10,343 nucleotides of DNA from an uncultured Deferribacteraceae bacterium. GTDB taxonomy: Bacteria; Chrysiogenota; Deferribacteres; Deferribacterales; Mucispirillaceae. The notes under the pieces are model-generated. The model was not told the origin of the DNA. It was given only the letters and a program-made list of their open reading frames with translations, and did no database searches. The position numbers were made by a program, and so were the translations under genes. The stretch lies in contig CAMQYB010000050.1 in NCBI GenBank assembly GCA_947039055.1, positions 1 to 10,343 on the forward strand. The letters are read 5' to 3'. Numbering within the stretch: position 1 is the first letter of the stretch; every line of letters begins with the position of its first letter. Shown here piece by piece: positions 1-7,966 of the stretch.

Positions 1-16
1 ATAAAAATATTTGTAT

Positions 17-697
17 ATGAGTAAAATGAAAAATAATATAATAAAATTTTTAGATGAGTTAAGCGTCAATAATAATGTTCCATGGATGCATAAGAACAAG
101 AAATGGTATTTAGAAGTTAAGTCTGAATTTCAAAATATTGTTCAATTAATTATTGATAAATTAGTTATTGTTGATCCGTCAATAATTGATATAAATGCAA
201 AAGATACGTTATTTAGAATTAATAGAAATCAGAGGTTTAGTAAAGATAAAACCCCGTACAATACAAATTTCAGATCGTATATATCACACGATGATAGTAG
301 AGATGTAACGGTTGGATATTATTTTTTTCTGTCAAGCAACAGGATTTATATTGAAGGTGGATATTATAATCATTACTATAAAGAAGCTACTAAAAGAATT
401 AGAGATTATATTACTGTTAATAATGAAGAATTTTTAGATATAATTAATGATCCCAATTTTTTATCGTTATTTAATCTAAAAGGTGCAAAGCTTGTGAATG
501 TCCCTAAGGGGTATATTAAGGATGAAGATTTTAGTGAATATTTAAAGTATAAATGTTGGTATATAGAGACTGGCATTGATGTTGCAAAACTTAATAACAT
601 TAAATTGTTTGTAGATGAAATTGTGGAGAAATACACGTTAATGATTCCGTTCAACAATTTTCTAAAAAGCGGGTTAGAGGGTTTTAAGTTTAATTGA
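17..697 (+). CDS. DUF2461 (TIGR02453) family protein
   Basis: This 226-residue protein matches the DUF2461 family, whose biochemical role is not established. Features that I recognise from the family are an N-terminal stretch of the type 'NNxxWMxxNKxWY' (about residues 17-30), the central block RINRNQRFSKDKTPYNTNF (about 68-86), an 'IYIEGGYYN' glycine-rich strand (about 110-118) and 'VPKGYIKDEDFSEYLKYK' (about 163-180). Length is normal for the family. The start is uncertain because the window begins just upstream: an in-frame TAA lies at 2-4, and TTG at 11, ATG at 17 and ATG at 26 are all possible. None has a clear ribosome binding site in the visible bases. I chose ATG 17. The protein looks soluble, with no signal peptide or membrane segment. 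It stands alone on its strand and the next gene converges on it. Family assignment is from motif memory. Confidence 0.82.
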   Translation: MSKMKNNIIKFLDELSVNNNVPWMHKNKKWYLEVKSEFQNIVQLIIDKLVIVDPSIIDINAKDTLFRINRNQRFSKDKTPYNTNFRSYISHDDSRDVTVGYYFFLSSNRIYIEGGYYNHYYKEATKRIRDYITVNNEEFLDIINDPNFLSLFNLKGAKLVNVPKGYIKDEDFSEYLKYKCWYIETGIDVAKLNNIKLFVDEIVEKYTLMIPFNNFLKSGLEGFKFN

Positions 698-870
698 TAA
701 TGGTTTAAAATAATCTATGTAAAAGTTTTAGATTTTACTGTGTAATTATTAGAAACAACTTATTGAAAATTTATAAAATATGGTTCTGTAATGAGTGAAA
801 AAATCGACAAAAAATCTATCTACAAAAGTTTAATTCTACTCAATAAATAATTATAAAAATTTTTATCTAA

Positions 871-1000
871 ACATTAATTAATCGAAGATAACTTATATTA
901 TTTTAATTTATTTAAACATTAATTAATCTAAAATAATTTATATTATTTTAATTTATTTAAACATTAATTAGTCTAAGATAACTTATCTTATCTAAACATT
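871..1000. repeat. 45-bp intergenic tandem repeat
   Basis: Between the DUF2461 gene and the convergent zapE gene the gap (698-998) ends in a tandem repeat of 45-bp period. Copy 1 is 871-915, copy 2 is 916-960 with three differences from copy 1, and copy 3 is 961-995, which has lost about 10 bp. A last 5-base piece of the unit follows at 996-1000. Each copy begins with acattaatta. A similar 'ttatctaa' string precedes copy 1 (about 863-870) and ends copy 3. The repeat runs directly into the zapE stop codon (999-1001). I see no convincing terminator and no further gene in 698-870. Confidence 0.85.
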
Positions 1001-2195
1001 ACCCTTTAAAAAATATCGCCATTTCATCAAGTCGTGATAAGCATCTTAAGAACTGTCTTTCAAAAGTTGTTTCAAGAATTTCTTTAGGGAATAATGTGTG
1101 ACGATCCATCTCTTTATCGAAGAACAATTTTGTATCATAATAGTAACAGTGATCGACAAAAACTGAAAACCGTAACGCATCTGTTAATTTTGTAAATCCT
1201 TCAAACTCTTCTATAAATAACACCGATACATTGTTTGGTATTACAAAAAACTTAAACGGATGATTGGCTTGTAATATTTTATTTAATTCTTCATATTTGA
1301 TTTTACTTATACTGTTATTTATTTTGTTGCTTGAGTCAACATTACTTGTACTTGCGTTAACATTGTTCACACTTGCGTCAACTTTATTACTTATGTTAAT
1401 ATTGTTCACACTTGCGTCAACTTTATTACTTATGTTAATATCGTTTACACTTGCGTCAACTTTATTACTTGTATCAACATCGCTCGCACTCGCCATAAAA
1501 CTTTTATACACATCATGAAAATTATTGTCCGAATAGCTCGCTTGCCATTTGCCTAATTTAATTCTAAACGACTCTCCTTCAACAACGATTGTTGTGAATG
1601 AGTCTGCAATTATACCTAGCTCTCTTGCAAAAGCTTGTGTATCAAAATTTGTTCCACCTAACTCTTTAGGAAGTCTATTTGATGTTGTCACAATTGTTGT
1701 ATGTTGATTAACTTCAGCTATAAATCTTGCCATCATTCTTGTTGTTGCAGGGTCGTCTAAATCGAACTCATCAAGCAGAAGTAATTTCACTTTCTTAAAC
1801 TCTTCAATCGTTTTCTCTAGTCCGTAATAATTTATAAAATAAGTCAGTTCAAGAAAAGATAAGAACGCTTTACTATCATCAAAAAAATGGAATAACGCAG
1901 AGAGTAAATGTGTCTTGCCGATACCATACGTTCCATCAATATAGATATTTTCCGTGATCTCTTTTTTACCACCAAACAAGTTTTTGAGTGAAAAAGGTTT
2001 CTTCTTACTATTGTTTACAGGTATCTCTTTTAACTTGTTTTTAAGAAATAATTGTGATGGGTAATTTATATCTTCTTTATAGTTATCAAATGTACAACCT
2101 GTAAATTTTGGATGCGGTATAAGTGCATTGAAACATTCTTCTATCGGTATATCATAATTAAGTTTTGTTAAATCTATATTTTTATTTGTTTCCAT
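999..2195 (-). CDS. zapE: ZapE/AFG1-family P-loop ATPase with internal repeats
   Basis: The 398-residue product is a cytoplasmic AAA-type ATPase of the ZapE/AFG1 family; ZapE in Escherichia coli acts on the FtsZ ring. Visible features are the N-terminal 'FTGCTFDNYKEDINYPSQ' segment (31-48), the Walker A loop GTYGIGKTHL (88-97), Walker B LLLLDEFDLDD (138-148), the sensor-1-like TTSNRLP (170-176), and a C-terminal lid segment DALRFSVFVDH (about 339-349). The wording of the motifs (LDEFDLDDP, TSNxLPxELG, VEGESFR) recalls the actinobacterial-type ZapE more than the E. coli form; this is from memory. A low-complexity Asn/Ser/Asp/Val tract at about residues 236-297 contains a 13-residue tandem repeat inserted before the C-terminal region. 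The start ATG has AAGGA 13 bases upstream, rather far. It lies 165 bases downstream of the glycosyltransferase gene on the same strand. Family is confident; the cell-division role is inferred. Confidence 0.85.
   Translation of the reverse strand: METNKNIDLTKLNYDIPIEECFNALIPHPKFTGCTFDNYKEDINYPSQLFLKNKLKEIPVNNSKKKPFSLKNLFGGKKEITENIYIDGTYGIGKTHLLSALFHFFDDSKAFLSFLELTYFINYYGLEKTIEEFKKVKLLLLDEFDLDDPATTRMMARFIAEVNQHTTIVTTSNRLPKELGGTNFDTQAFARELGIIADSFTTIVVEGESFRIKLGKWQASYSDNNFHDVYKSFMASASDVDTSNKVDASVNDINISNKVDASVNNINISNKVDASVNNVNASTSNVDSSNKINNSISKIKYEELNKILQANHPFKFFVIPNNVSVLFIEEFEGFTKLTDALRFSVFVDHCYYYDTKLFFDKEMDRHTLFPKEILETTFERQFLRCLSRLDEMAIFFKG
1356..1494 (-). repeat. 39-bp in-frame tandem repeat inside zapE
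   Basis: Three nearly identical 39-bp units lie at 1356-1394, 1395-1433 and 1434-1472, with a partial degenerate unit at about 1473-1494 and further decayed copies back to about 1317. Each encodes 13 residues; the phrase SNKVDASVN recurs at residues 243, 256 and 269, with a relaxed form SNKINNSIS at 289. The unit is a multiple of three, so gain or loss of copies keeps the frame. Confidence 0.9.
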
Positions 2196-2252
2196 ATTAT
2201 CACAAATATCCTTGAGGTTATATATTCTAAGTTAAATCATTAAACCTACGTG

Positions 2253-2258
2253 ATTATA
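2253..2258 (-). promoter_or_regulatory. candidate -10 element for zapE
   Basis: Read on the minus strand this is a perfect TATAAT about 58 bases upstream of the zapE start codon, which would give a leader of roughly 50 bases. No good -35 hexamer is present at the usual 16-18 base spacing, and TATAAT arises easily in such AT-rich DNA, so this is only a candidate. If real, it would give zapE a promoter independent of the glycosyltransferase gene. Confidence 0.25.
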
Positions 2259-2360
2259 TACTATTTAGAGACAAAGAACTAGCAATTAATACGTTTTTTG
2301 TATTATTATAAATAAGTGATTTTTCGCTGTTCAAAAGTTATTGCATTTCATTGTTATATG

Positions 2361-4229
2361 TTATTTATTTGTAAAATAAATCTTTACATATTCTATATCA
2401 AAATTATATACTTTACCTTTATCATCTTTAAGTTGAGTTAAAAAGTTTAGTTCTTCAACATCAATCGGAGTATCGTTTAAATAGATATAATATCTTTTTA
2501 TAAAAGGGTTTACAGAGTACGTAATAGATCCATTACCTCTGTTTTTATATTGTATGTCAAGGTTACCGATAACTTGAGCCATGTCTTTAAATACTATTTC
2601 TATCCCAGTGATTTTTTTGTTGATATCTTTAATAGATGCAACACCTTGATTTGTGAAGTTATCTTGATTTTTAAAATCTACTTGATAAAACTTGTCATTA
2701 TTTTTTAGCACATTTGCGTAAATTGAAAAGTTGTAATTAGATAAAATATATTCATATTGTGGCACGATATATTTAATAAAATTTTTGTCTTTAAAAAACT
2801 TATCATATACTTTAGGGTCTGTGAAAAGCAATTTATCGTTTAGAAGTATAAAACTGTTTTTATGATAATCAGTTGGTATATTATTATACTCATTTACTCC
2901 TCGCAACATTACGCCTTTTCTATTTGCACTATATAAATATACTGACGTCCAATCAAAACCGTAGGTAATAATATTGTCATTGTTTTCGGTTATAGCGTTC
3001 AATGCTTTACCAGTTATAGAGTAAGGATGATTATAGTTATCAGCTTTCATATTAGGCAAAATTGATACGATAGAGCTAATAATAGATACAACTAATGTAG
3101 CTATTAAAGCTATGTTCACCCATTTTTGTTTAATGTTAATCTGTGCTATAGCTATTCCTATAAGTAACGCATAAAACGGCATTAAAGATATTAGGTAATA
3201 AGTATGTTCATGATACAAGTTGAAGAATATTGCAATAGTTATAAATATCGTGGCGATCATTATTAAGCTGATTTTAATATTGTGTTTTGTAGCAAGGATT
3301 ACAACTATCGCTATCCCTAAAAATATAGAGTCAAAATTCTTAAATACTTTATACCATTTACTTATATCAAGTTTCTGTTCCATTGTGCCATAGTTCCAAC
3401 TACCTAACGCTTCAGATGTTAAAAACTGAGTAAAAACATTTTGTGATTTTATATAATCAGCGTACTCTACCCATGCAATTCCAGATATAAGTGGCAGTAT
3501 TGCAACTAACGATATTGATAGATATTTTAACCAATTTTGTTTTAATAATTCAATAAGTTTGAGATGTTTTTTATAGTCGATAAAAAATTCATTAGTTGTA
3601 AAATATATCATAAGTGGAGCTGTAATAATCATCGTTGTGATTTTGGTTGTAGCACCTAAAACTCCAAATAATATAGATAGCAGAAGGAACAGTATTTTCT
3701 TCTTATCAGTTGATTGAAGAAAGTACAGAAAGAACAATATATATCCTAATGCAAAAGTTACACTTAAATAATCTATCATGAAAGTTCTAGACCAAAAAAT
3801 GTTAAACGGTAAAAGTATATATATCAAGAAAGTTGCTATAGAAATCTTACTGTTTCTAAATATATTTTGTGCTAATAAAAATAGAAGAATTGCAGAAATA
3901 TAAAAAATTAGAATTGATACGACTCTTCCAGCAACGTCGATATTTTCTAAACTAAAAACTTTCATAAATCCGTACACGATAGTTTGATAAGTAGGTAGCT
4001 CCATCGGTATCTGATACGGGTAACCAAGCACAGGCGTTTGATAATCAAATAATGAGTACCCTTCATTTAAATATGTTTGAACGGTGATTGCAGTTTGCGA
4101 TTGTCTAAAAGCGTGAGCATCAGTTACAATCGGTTTATCTATATTTATGAAACGCACAACTATTGATAAAATAATAATCGCTATGATAAATAAATGTTTT
4201 AGATTGATTTTGTTAGGTAAAGAAATCAT
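2361..4229 (-). CDS. PMT/ArnT-like membrane glycosyltransferase
   Basis: This 622-residue protein has the form of GT-C-fold glycosyltransferases (PMT_2/ArnT-like, GT39/GT83 group), which move a sugar from a polyprenyl-phosphate carrier to a lipid or protein acceptor on the outer face of the inner membrane. Residues 12-30 form the first membrane span. A first periplasmic loop follows with the acidic motif DAHAFRQSQTA (37-47), matching the conserved catalytic-Asp region. Many more hydrophobic spans run to about residue 390. A second family signature, YHEHTYYLISLMP, lies at 339-351. Residues from about 400 on form a soluble, presumably periplasmic, tail. The start has a good AGGAG six to seven bases upstream. 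The donor and acceptor cannot be told from sequence, and the neighbours do not form a recognisable glycan locus. It is divergent from the inositol-monophosphatase-like gene. Confidence 0.8.
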   Translation of the reverse strand: MISLPNKINLKHLFIIAIIILSIVVRFINIDKPIVTDAHAFRQSQTAITVQTYLNEGYSLFDYQTPVLGYPYQIPMELPTYQTIVYGFMKVFSLENIDVAGRVVSILIFYISAILLFLLAQNIFRNSKISIATFLIYILLPFNIFWSRTFMIDYLSVTFALGYILFFLYFLQSTDKKKILFLLLSILFGVLGATTKITTMIITAPLMIYFTTNEFFIDYKKHLKLIELLKQNWLKYLSISLVAILPLISGIAWVEYADYIKSQNVFTQFLTSEALGSWNYGTMEQKLDISKWYKVFKNFDSIFLGIAIVVILATKHNIKISLIMIATIFITIAIFFNLYHEHTYYLISLMPFYALLIGIAIAQINIKQKWVNIALIATLVVSIISSIVSILPNMKADNYNHPYSITGKALNAITENNDNIITYGFDWTSVYLYSANRKGVMLRGVNEYNNIPTDYHKNSFILLNDKLLFTDPKVYDKFFKDKNFIKYIVPQYEYILSNYNFSIYANVLKNNDKFYQVDFKNQDNFTNQGVASIKDINKKITGIEIVFKDMAQVIGNLDIQYKNRGNGSITYSVNPFIKRYYIYLNDTPIDVEELNFLTQLKDDKGKVYNFDIEYVKIYFTNK

Positions 4230-4384
4230 ATTAATTCTCCTAGTGTAAGTAGATATATTTAATGTATATCAAGAGATATAGGTTATCTATTTGTTATTAG
4301 AAAGTCAAGTAAGTTGATTGATATTTATTAATATGCTAATCTAAATAAACAGGTATGAAATCAAACTTACACAAGGGGTTATAG

Positions 4385-5149
4385 ATGTTGAAAAAAGTTA
4401 TGGAAATAGCAGAAGAAGCAGGACAAATTATTCTTGAAGGGTTTTATAAAAATAAAGAAGTAAGGTATAAAGGAGCATCAGATCTTGTAACACAGTACGA
4501 TGTTATGGTGGAAGATTTTGTAGTTGATAAAATTCGTAAACTATATCCAAGCTATCAAATAATGGGTGAAGAGTCTACAACTGATACATCTAATCAAGCA
4601 CCTAATATTATCTATATAGATCCGATTGATGGCACGACAAATTTTGTTCATTCATATCCGTTTGTAGCAGTATCAATAGGTATCTATACAGAGTCGGTAG
4701 GCGATATCGGTATTGTGTATAATCCTATATTAAAAGAGATGTTCTACGCTCAAAAAGGTAGTGGTGCATTTTGTAACGGTACGGCGATATCTGTATCGAA
4801 AGAAGATGATCTATCGCACTCATTATTTGCAACAGGCTTTCCATATGATAAAAGTACACTCCCAACAGTATTGAAAAAGTTTGAAAAATTATTAAACAAA
4901 TCTCAAGATGCTCGTAGATCAGGATCATCAGCACTTGATACCTGTTACGTTGCAAAAGGATCATTAGATCTATATTATGAGGGAGCAGTTAAACCTTGGG
5001 ATATATCAGCAGGTGCGATTATCGCAACAGAAGCAGGTGGATTAATAAGTGATATAAATGGTAGCGATCAACACCTTAAAACTAACTCGATCATCGTTGC
5101 AAATGGAACTCTACATAAAAAGTTTTTAGAGTATATCAATGAGGGTTGA
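4385..5149 (+). CDS. inositol monophosphatase family protein
   Basis: A 254-residue soluble enzyme of the Mg2+-dependent, Li+-sensitive phosphatase family (IMPase/SuhB/CysQ-like). All metal-binding motifs are present: GEES at 61-64, DPIDGTTNF at 79-87 (Asp79, Asp82) and the third motif PWDISAG with Asp206, followed by EAGG (216-219). Length is typical for the family. The start ATG is supported by AAGGGG six bases upstream. Members hydrolyse phosphate monoesters such as inositol phosphates, fructose-1,6-bisphosphate, PAP or NADP; which substrate applies here cannot be decided from the motifs seen. The gene is divergent from the glycosyltransferase across 155 bases and is separated from the oxidase operon by about 440 bases, so it is probably transcribed alone. 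No intrinsic terminator is evident after it. Confidence 0.92.
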   Translation: MLKKVMEIAEEAGQIILEGFYKNKEVRYKGASDLVTQYDVMVEDFVVDKIRKLYPSYQIMGEESTTDTSNQAPNIIYIDPIDGTTNFVHSYPFVAVSIGIYTESVGDIGIVYNPILKEMFYAQKGSGAFCNGTAISVSKEDDLSHSLFATGFPYDKSTLPTVLKKFEKLLNKSQDARRSGSSALDTCYVAKGSLDLYYEGAVKPWDISAGAIIATEAGGLISDINGSDQHLKTNSIIVANGTLHKKFLEYINEG

Positions 5150-5151
5150 TA

Positions 5152-5215
5152 AGGTTTTAATATTTAAAGTTTTATGTTTAAAGTTTTAATGTTTAGAGTT
5201 TAGGGTTTAAGGGTT
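5152..5215. repeat. degenerate 14-15-bp repeat after the IMPase gene
   Basis: Just after the IMPase stop codon a T/A/G-rich string repeats with a period of 14-15 bases: units begin with TTTAAAGTTTTA at 5163 and 5177, TTTAGAGTTTAGGG at 5192, and TTTAAGGGTT at 5206. Copies are imperfect. The rest of the gap up to 5438 is AT-rich with a perfect 18-base palindrome at 5272-5289 (centre AAGCTT) and short repeats of 'cattaatt' at about 5354-5377. I see no gene in it on either strand. Confidence 0.6.
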
Positions 5216-5438
5216 GACCTGTTGATATTGATTGATTAGATCTTAAAATTCATGATTATATGTATTAAATTAATAAAAAGCTTTTTATTGATATATACAT
5301 AAAACAAATTGAATATAAATTATAAGTCAAAATCCATAATTATTAACTTGATTTCATTAATTAATAATTCATTAATTTTAAAAGATGAAATAAATATGTT
5401 AGTAGATGTAGAGACATTATTAATATCTAAATATATCA

Positions 5439-5468
5439 TTGACTTGTTTATATAATTATGTGTACAAT
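5439..5468 (+). promoter_or_regulatory. candidate sigma-70 promoter of the cco operon
   Basis: TTGACT (5439-5444) and TACAAT (5463-5468) are separated by 18 bases, a reasonable housekeeping-type promoter. Transcription would start near 5475 and leave a leader of about 115 bases before ccoN. No clear FNR-type operator (TTGAT-N4-ATCAA) was found next to it, although cbb3 operons are often oxygen-regulated. The assignment rests on two hexamers only. Confidence 0.45.
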
Positions 5469-5590
5469 ACATGAGGAATAAGACTATTTTAGTATCTGTT
5501 TCATGGAGTTTTCTCGATAGCCGTTATTTGTTAAGGTTTTTTTTGAACACTAATATATATATTTACGTTAGGAGGGAGGGGTATGTTGTT

Positions 5591-6985
5591 ATGAAAGAGA
5601 TATCAATTGATTCGAAAATTGTGATGGGTTATGTTTATTCGTCATTGTTTTGGGGAGTAATAGGTTTATTATTAGGTCTTCTAATATCTGTCCAGATGTG
5701 GGCACCTGCTTTTAATTTTGGAGAGTTTTTTACTTTCGGAAGATTAAGAACGGTTCACACAAATGTTTTAGCTTATGGGTTAGGTATCGGTGCTGAGATG
5801 GGTGTATTTTACTATATCATCACTAAACTAACAAAAAGATCTTTAATGTTTCCTAAACTTGCTATAGCAAATCTTATTATTTTTAACATAGGGATACTTG
5901 CAGGAACTATAACACTATTTATGGGTTATACTCAATCATTAGAATATGCTGAATTTGAGTGGCCAATAGATATAGGTATTGTTATCGTTTGGGTTTTATT
6001 TGCAGTAAATGTTATTGGAACTATTGCTGGTCGTAAAGAGAAGCATATGTATGTATCATTATGGTACATGTTGGTTACAGTAGTTGCGGTTGCTATATTA
6101 TATATAGTTAACAACTTACCTATAATCGTTTCTCTTACAAAATCTTACCACATATTTAGCGGATTAAACTCTGCAAATGTTCAGTGGTGGTATGGACATA
6201 ACGCTGTTGGTTTCTTATTTACAACACCGATATTAGCTATGTTCTATTATTTCCTTCCAAAATCTACAAATATGCCTATTTATAGTCATAGATTATCAAT
6301 AATTTCATTTTGGTCGTTAGTGTTCATGTATTTATGGACAGGCGCTCACCACTTAGTTTACAGTCCAGTTCCAGATTGGTTACAGACATTAAGTATAGTT
6401 TTCACTATACTGTTAATTGCTCCATCATGGGGATCTGTTATCAACGGTTACATGACTGTTCAACCTGATTGGTCAAAAATGAATTCACAATATCTAACTA
6501 AGTTTTTTATATTAGGTATAACATTCTATGGTCTTCAAACATTACAAGGTCCATCTCAAGGTATAAGAGCGATCAGTTCGCTAGTACACTTTACAGATTG
6601 GGTTCCAGGTCATGTTCACATGGGAACGATGGGATGGGTGGTACTTGTTACTACAGCGTCAATGTATTACATCGTAACTAAAATATATAACACAACAATT
6701 TACAGTGAAAAGCTTGCTAATATACATTTTTGGTTAGTATTAGTTGGTCAAGTTGTTTTCTCTATCACTATGTGGATAACGGGTATCCGTCAAGGTGCAA
6801 TGTGGAAATCATATAATGATGATGGAACGTTGATGTACACTTTTATGGAAACATTAGTTGGTAACTATCCATACTGGCAGATGAGAACTGTAGCTGGTGC
6901 AGTATTTATTGTTGGAATGCTCTTTTTCCTATTTACTCTGATTATGACGGTTGTAAAAGGTAAAAGAGAGCAATCATCGAAATAG
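5591..6985 (+). CDS. ccoN: cbb3-type cytochrome c oxidase subunit I (CcoN)
   Basis: The catalytic haem-copper subunit of a cbb3 oxidase, an inner-membrane proton-pumping enzyme that reduces O2 to water. With ATG at 5591 it has 464 residues. That start is favoured over the in-frame ATG at 5471 because a GGAGGGAGGGG stretch (5571-5581) precedes it and homology begins here. Ligands visible: His56 (low-spin haem b, RTVHTNVLAYG), His203 (CuB, WYGHNAVGF), Tyr247 six residues before the pair His253-His254 (MYLWTGAHH; cross-linked Tyr and CuB ligands), and His341/His343 (PGHVHMG; haem ligands). 'LEYAEFEWPID' (117-127) is also typical. Multiple membrane spans run throughout. Oddity: the segment usually reading TFEGPMMS is TLQGPSQG here, so a conserved glutamate is Gln319. 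It is first in a tight operon, 13 bases before ccoO. Confidence 0.96.
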   Translation: MKEISIDSKIVMGYVYSSLFWGVIGLLLGLLISVQMWAPAFNFGEFFTFGRLRTVHTNVLAYGLGIGAEMGVFYYIITKLTKRSLMFPKLAIANLIIFNIGILAGTITLFMGYTQSLEYAEFEWPIDIGIVIVWVLFAVNVIGTIAGRKEKHMYVSLWYMLVTVVAVAILYIVNNLPIIVSLTKSYHIFSGLNSANVQWWYGHNAVGFLFTTPILAMFYYFLPKSTNMPIYSHRLSIISFWSLVFMYLWTGAHHLVYSPVPDWLQTLSIVFTILLIAPSWGSVINGYMTVQPDWSKMNSQYLTKFFILGITFYGLQTLQGPSQGIRAISSLVHFTDWVPGHVHMGTMGWVVLVTTASMYYIVTKIYNTTIYSEKLANIHFWLVLVGQVVFSITMWITGIRQGAMWKSYNDDGTLMYTFMETLVGNYPYWQMRTVAGAVFIVGMLFFLFTLIMTVVKGKREQSSK

Positions 6986-6998
6986 AGAGGGGGATAAA

Positions 6999-7946
6999 AT
7001 GAGTAAAGATAATAGTATTTATAGTAAAATTATTCCTTTAGTAATTGCCATGACGGTAGTTGTTCTAGTAGGAACAGTAATCACTATGGCGATGCCTCTG
7101 CTAAGAGATGATATGCATCCAAAACTTGAGAGTACGAAAGAGTATACAGCTATTGAGCTTGAGGGCAGAAATATATATCAACGTGAAGGTTGCGTTAACT
7201 GTCATTCACAGATGGTTCGTCCTTTAACGGCAGATGTTGTTAGATATGGTGATTATACAAAAGCAGGCGAAGAGTTCTATGAGCGTCCATTTCTATGGGG
7301 TTCTAAACGTACTGGTCCTGATTTAGGTAGAAATGGTGGAAAATATTCTGATGAATGGCAAATCATACATCTTAAAAATCCACAAAAGTTTTTTCCGCAA
7401 TCAAATATGCCTTCATACGCATTTCTTGACAGACCTGCAAATGCAGTGGATGCTGAAAAATCTATGAAATCCTTGAAATATACATATACACAAGAGGATA
7501 TAGATCAAGTAGCTAACTCAACTGAACTTGAAGCACTTACTGCTTATTTACAGTCGTTAGGCTCTGATATTCCTGATAATATGTATGTTAAGGTAGAGTA
7601 TTCAGATTATGAAAACACAATGGCACCAATGTCTATCGTTTCACCAGAAACGAAAGTAGCATTTGTTGATAATTGTGCTGGTTGTCATGGAACAGAAGGA
7701 GAGGGTTCAGATATTGCTGCACCGTTCTCTGATGTAATTCCTGCGGATATAATTGATGGTAACTTATTTGTAAGTATAGCAAACGGTATCCCTTACACAA
7801 TGCCTAGTCACATCGGTATTATGACTAAGCGAAGAATATGGGAATTAGCATTATATGCTAAAGAACTTGCAAATAAGAAGAGAACTGCAATAATATCAAC
7901 TACTAATACGGATATGTCATCTGTTGATAGTAGTGATAAGAAATAA
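6999..7946 (+). CDS. ccoO: CcoO with fused C-terminal cytochrome c domain (dihaem)
   Basis: Subunit II of the cbb3 oxidase: a membrane-anchored c-type cytochrome that passes electrons to CcoN. The 315-residue protein has an N-terminal membrane span (about 11-33), then the CcoO domain with haem-binding CVNCH (65-69) followed by SQMVRPL, and a probable axial Met137 in SNMPSY. It closes with 'ALTAYLQSLG' (179-188), where ordinary CcoO proteins of about 200-240 residues end. Here a linker leads to a second cytochrome c domain with CAGCH (226-230), GTEGEG, and a probable axial Met268 in YTMPSH, then a Ser/Thr/Asp/Lys tail. The second domain looks like a CcoP cytochrome domain moved onto CcoO. The start has AGGGGG five bases upstream. 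The following gene encodes a haem-less CcoP-like anchor, which fits this reading. Confidence 0.93.
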   Translation: MSKDNSIYSKIIPLVIAMTVVVLVGTVITMAMPLLRDDMHPKLESTKEYTAIELEGRNIYQREGCVNCHSQMVRPLTADVVRYGDYTKAGEEFYERPFLWGSKRTGPDLGRNGGKYSDEWQIIHLKNPQKFFPQSNMPSYAFLDRPANAVDAEKSMKSLKYTYTQEDIDQVANSTELEALTAYLQSLGSDIPDNMYVKVEYSDYENTMAPMSIVSPETKVAFVDNCAGCHGTEGEGSDIAAPFSDVIPADIIDGNLFVSIANGIPYTMPSHIGIMTKRRIWELALYAKELANKKRTAIISTTNTDMSSVDSSDKK

Positions 7947-7966
7947 CTTAACTGGAGGTAATATTT

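Noticed and set aside
1264..1518. 84-residue Leu/Thr-rich open frame on the plus strand
   Set aside because: It is antisense to the repeat tract of zapE; its own repetition only mirrors the 39-bp units, and it has no binding site or family resemblance.
4318..4331. FNR-like site TTGAT-attt-ATTAA between the glycosyltransferase and IMPase genes
   Set aside because: It matches nine of ten consensus bases, but such AT-rich DNA gives matches by chance and neither neighbouring gene is a natural oxygen-regulated target. No comparable site sits at the cco promoter.
5192..5212. Telomere-like TTTAGGG wording in the gap after the IMPase gene
   Set aside because: Only one exact TTTAGGG occurs, inside a degenerate 14-15-bp repeat of different wording, so it is a chance likeness.
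5272..5289. Perfect 18-base palindrome centred on AAGCTT as a terminator or operator
   Set aside because: It has no loop, almost no G/C, and no T-run of terminator type; palindromes of this kind are expected in very AT-rich DNA. It is mentioned only in the spacer description.
5439..5456. TTGACT and TATAAT as a promoter pair (5439-5444 and 5451-5456)
   Set aside because: The hexamers are only six bases apart, which is impossible for a sigma-70 promoter; TACAAT at 5463-5468 gives an acceptable spacing instead.
5471..5590. N-terminal extension of CcoN from the ATG at 5471
   Set aside because: The extra 40 residues do not look like CcoN, there is no binding site before 5471, and a strong purine-rich site precedes the ATG at 5591. 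The region also overlaps the likely transcription start.
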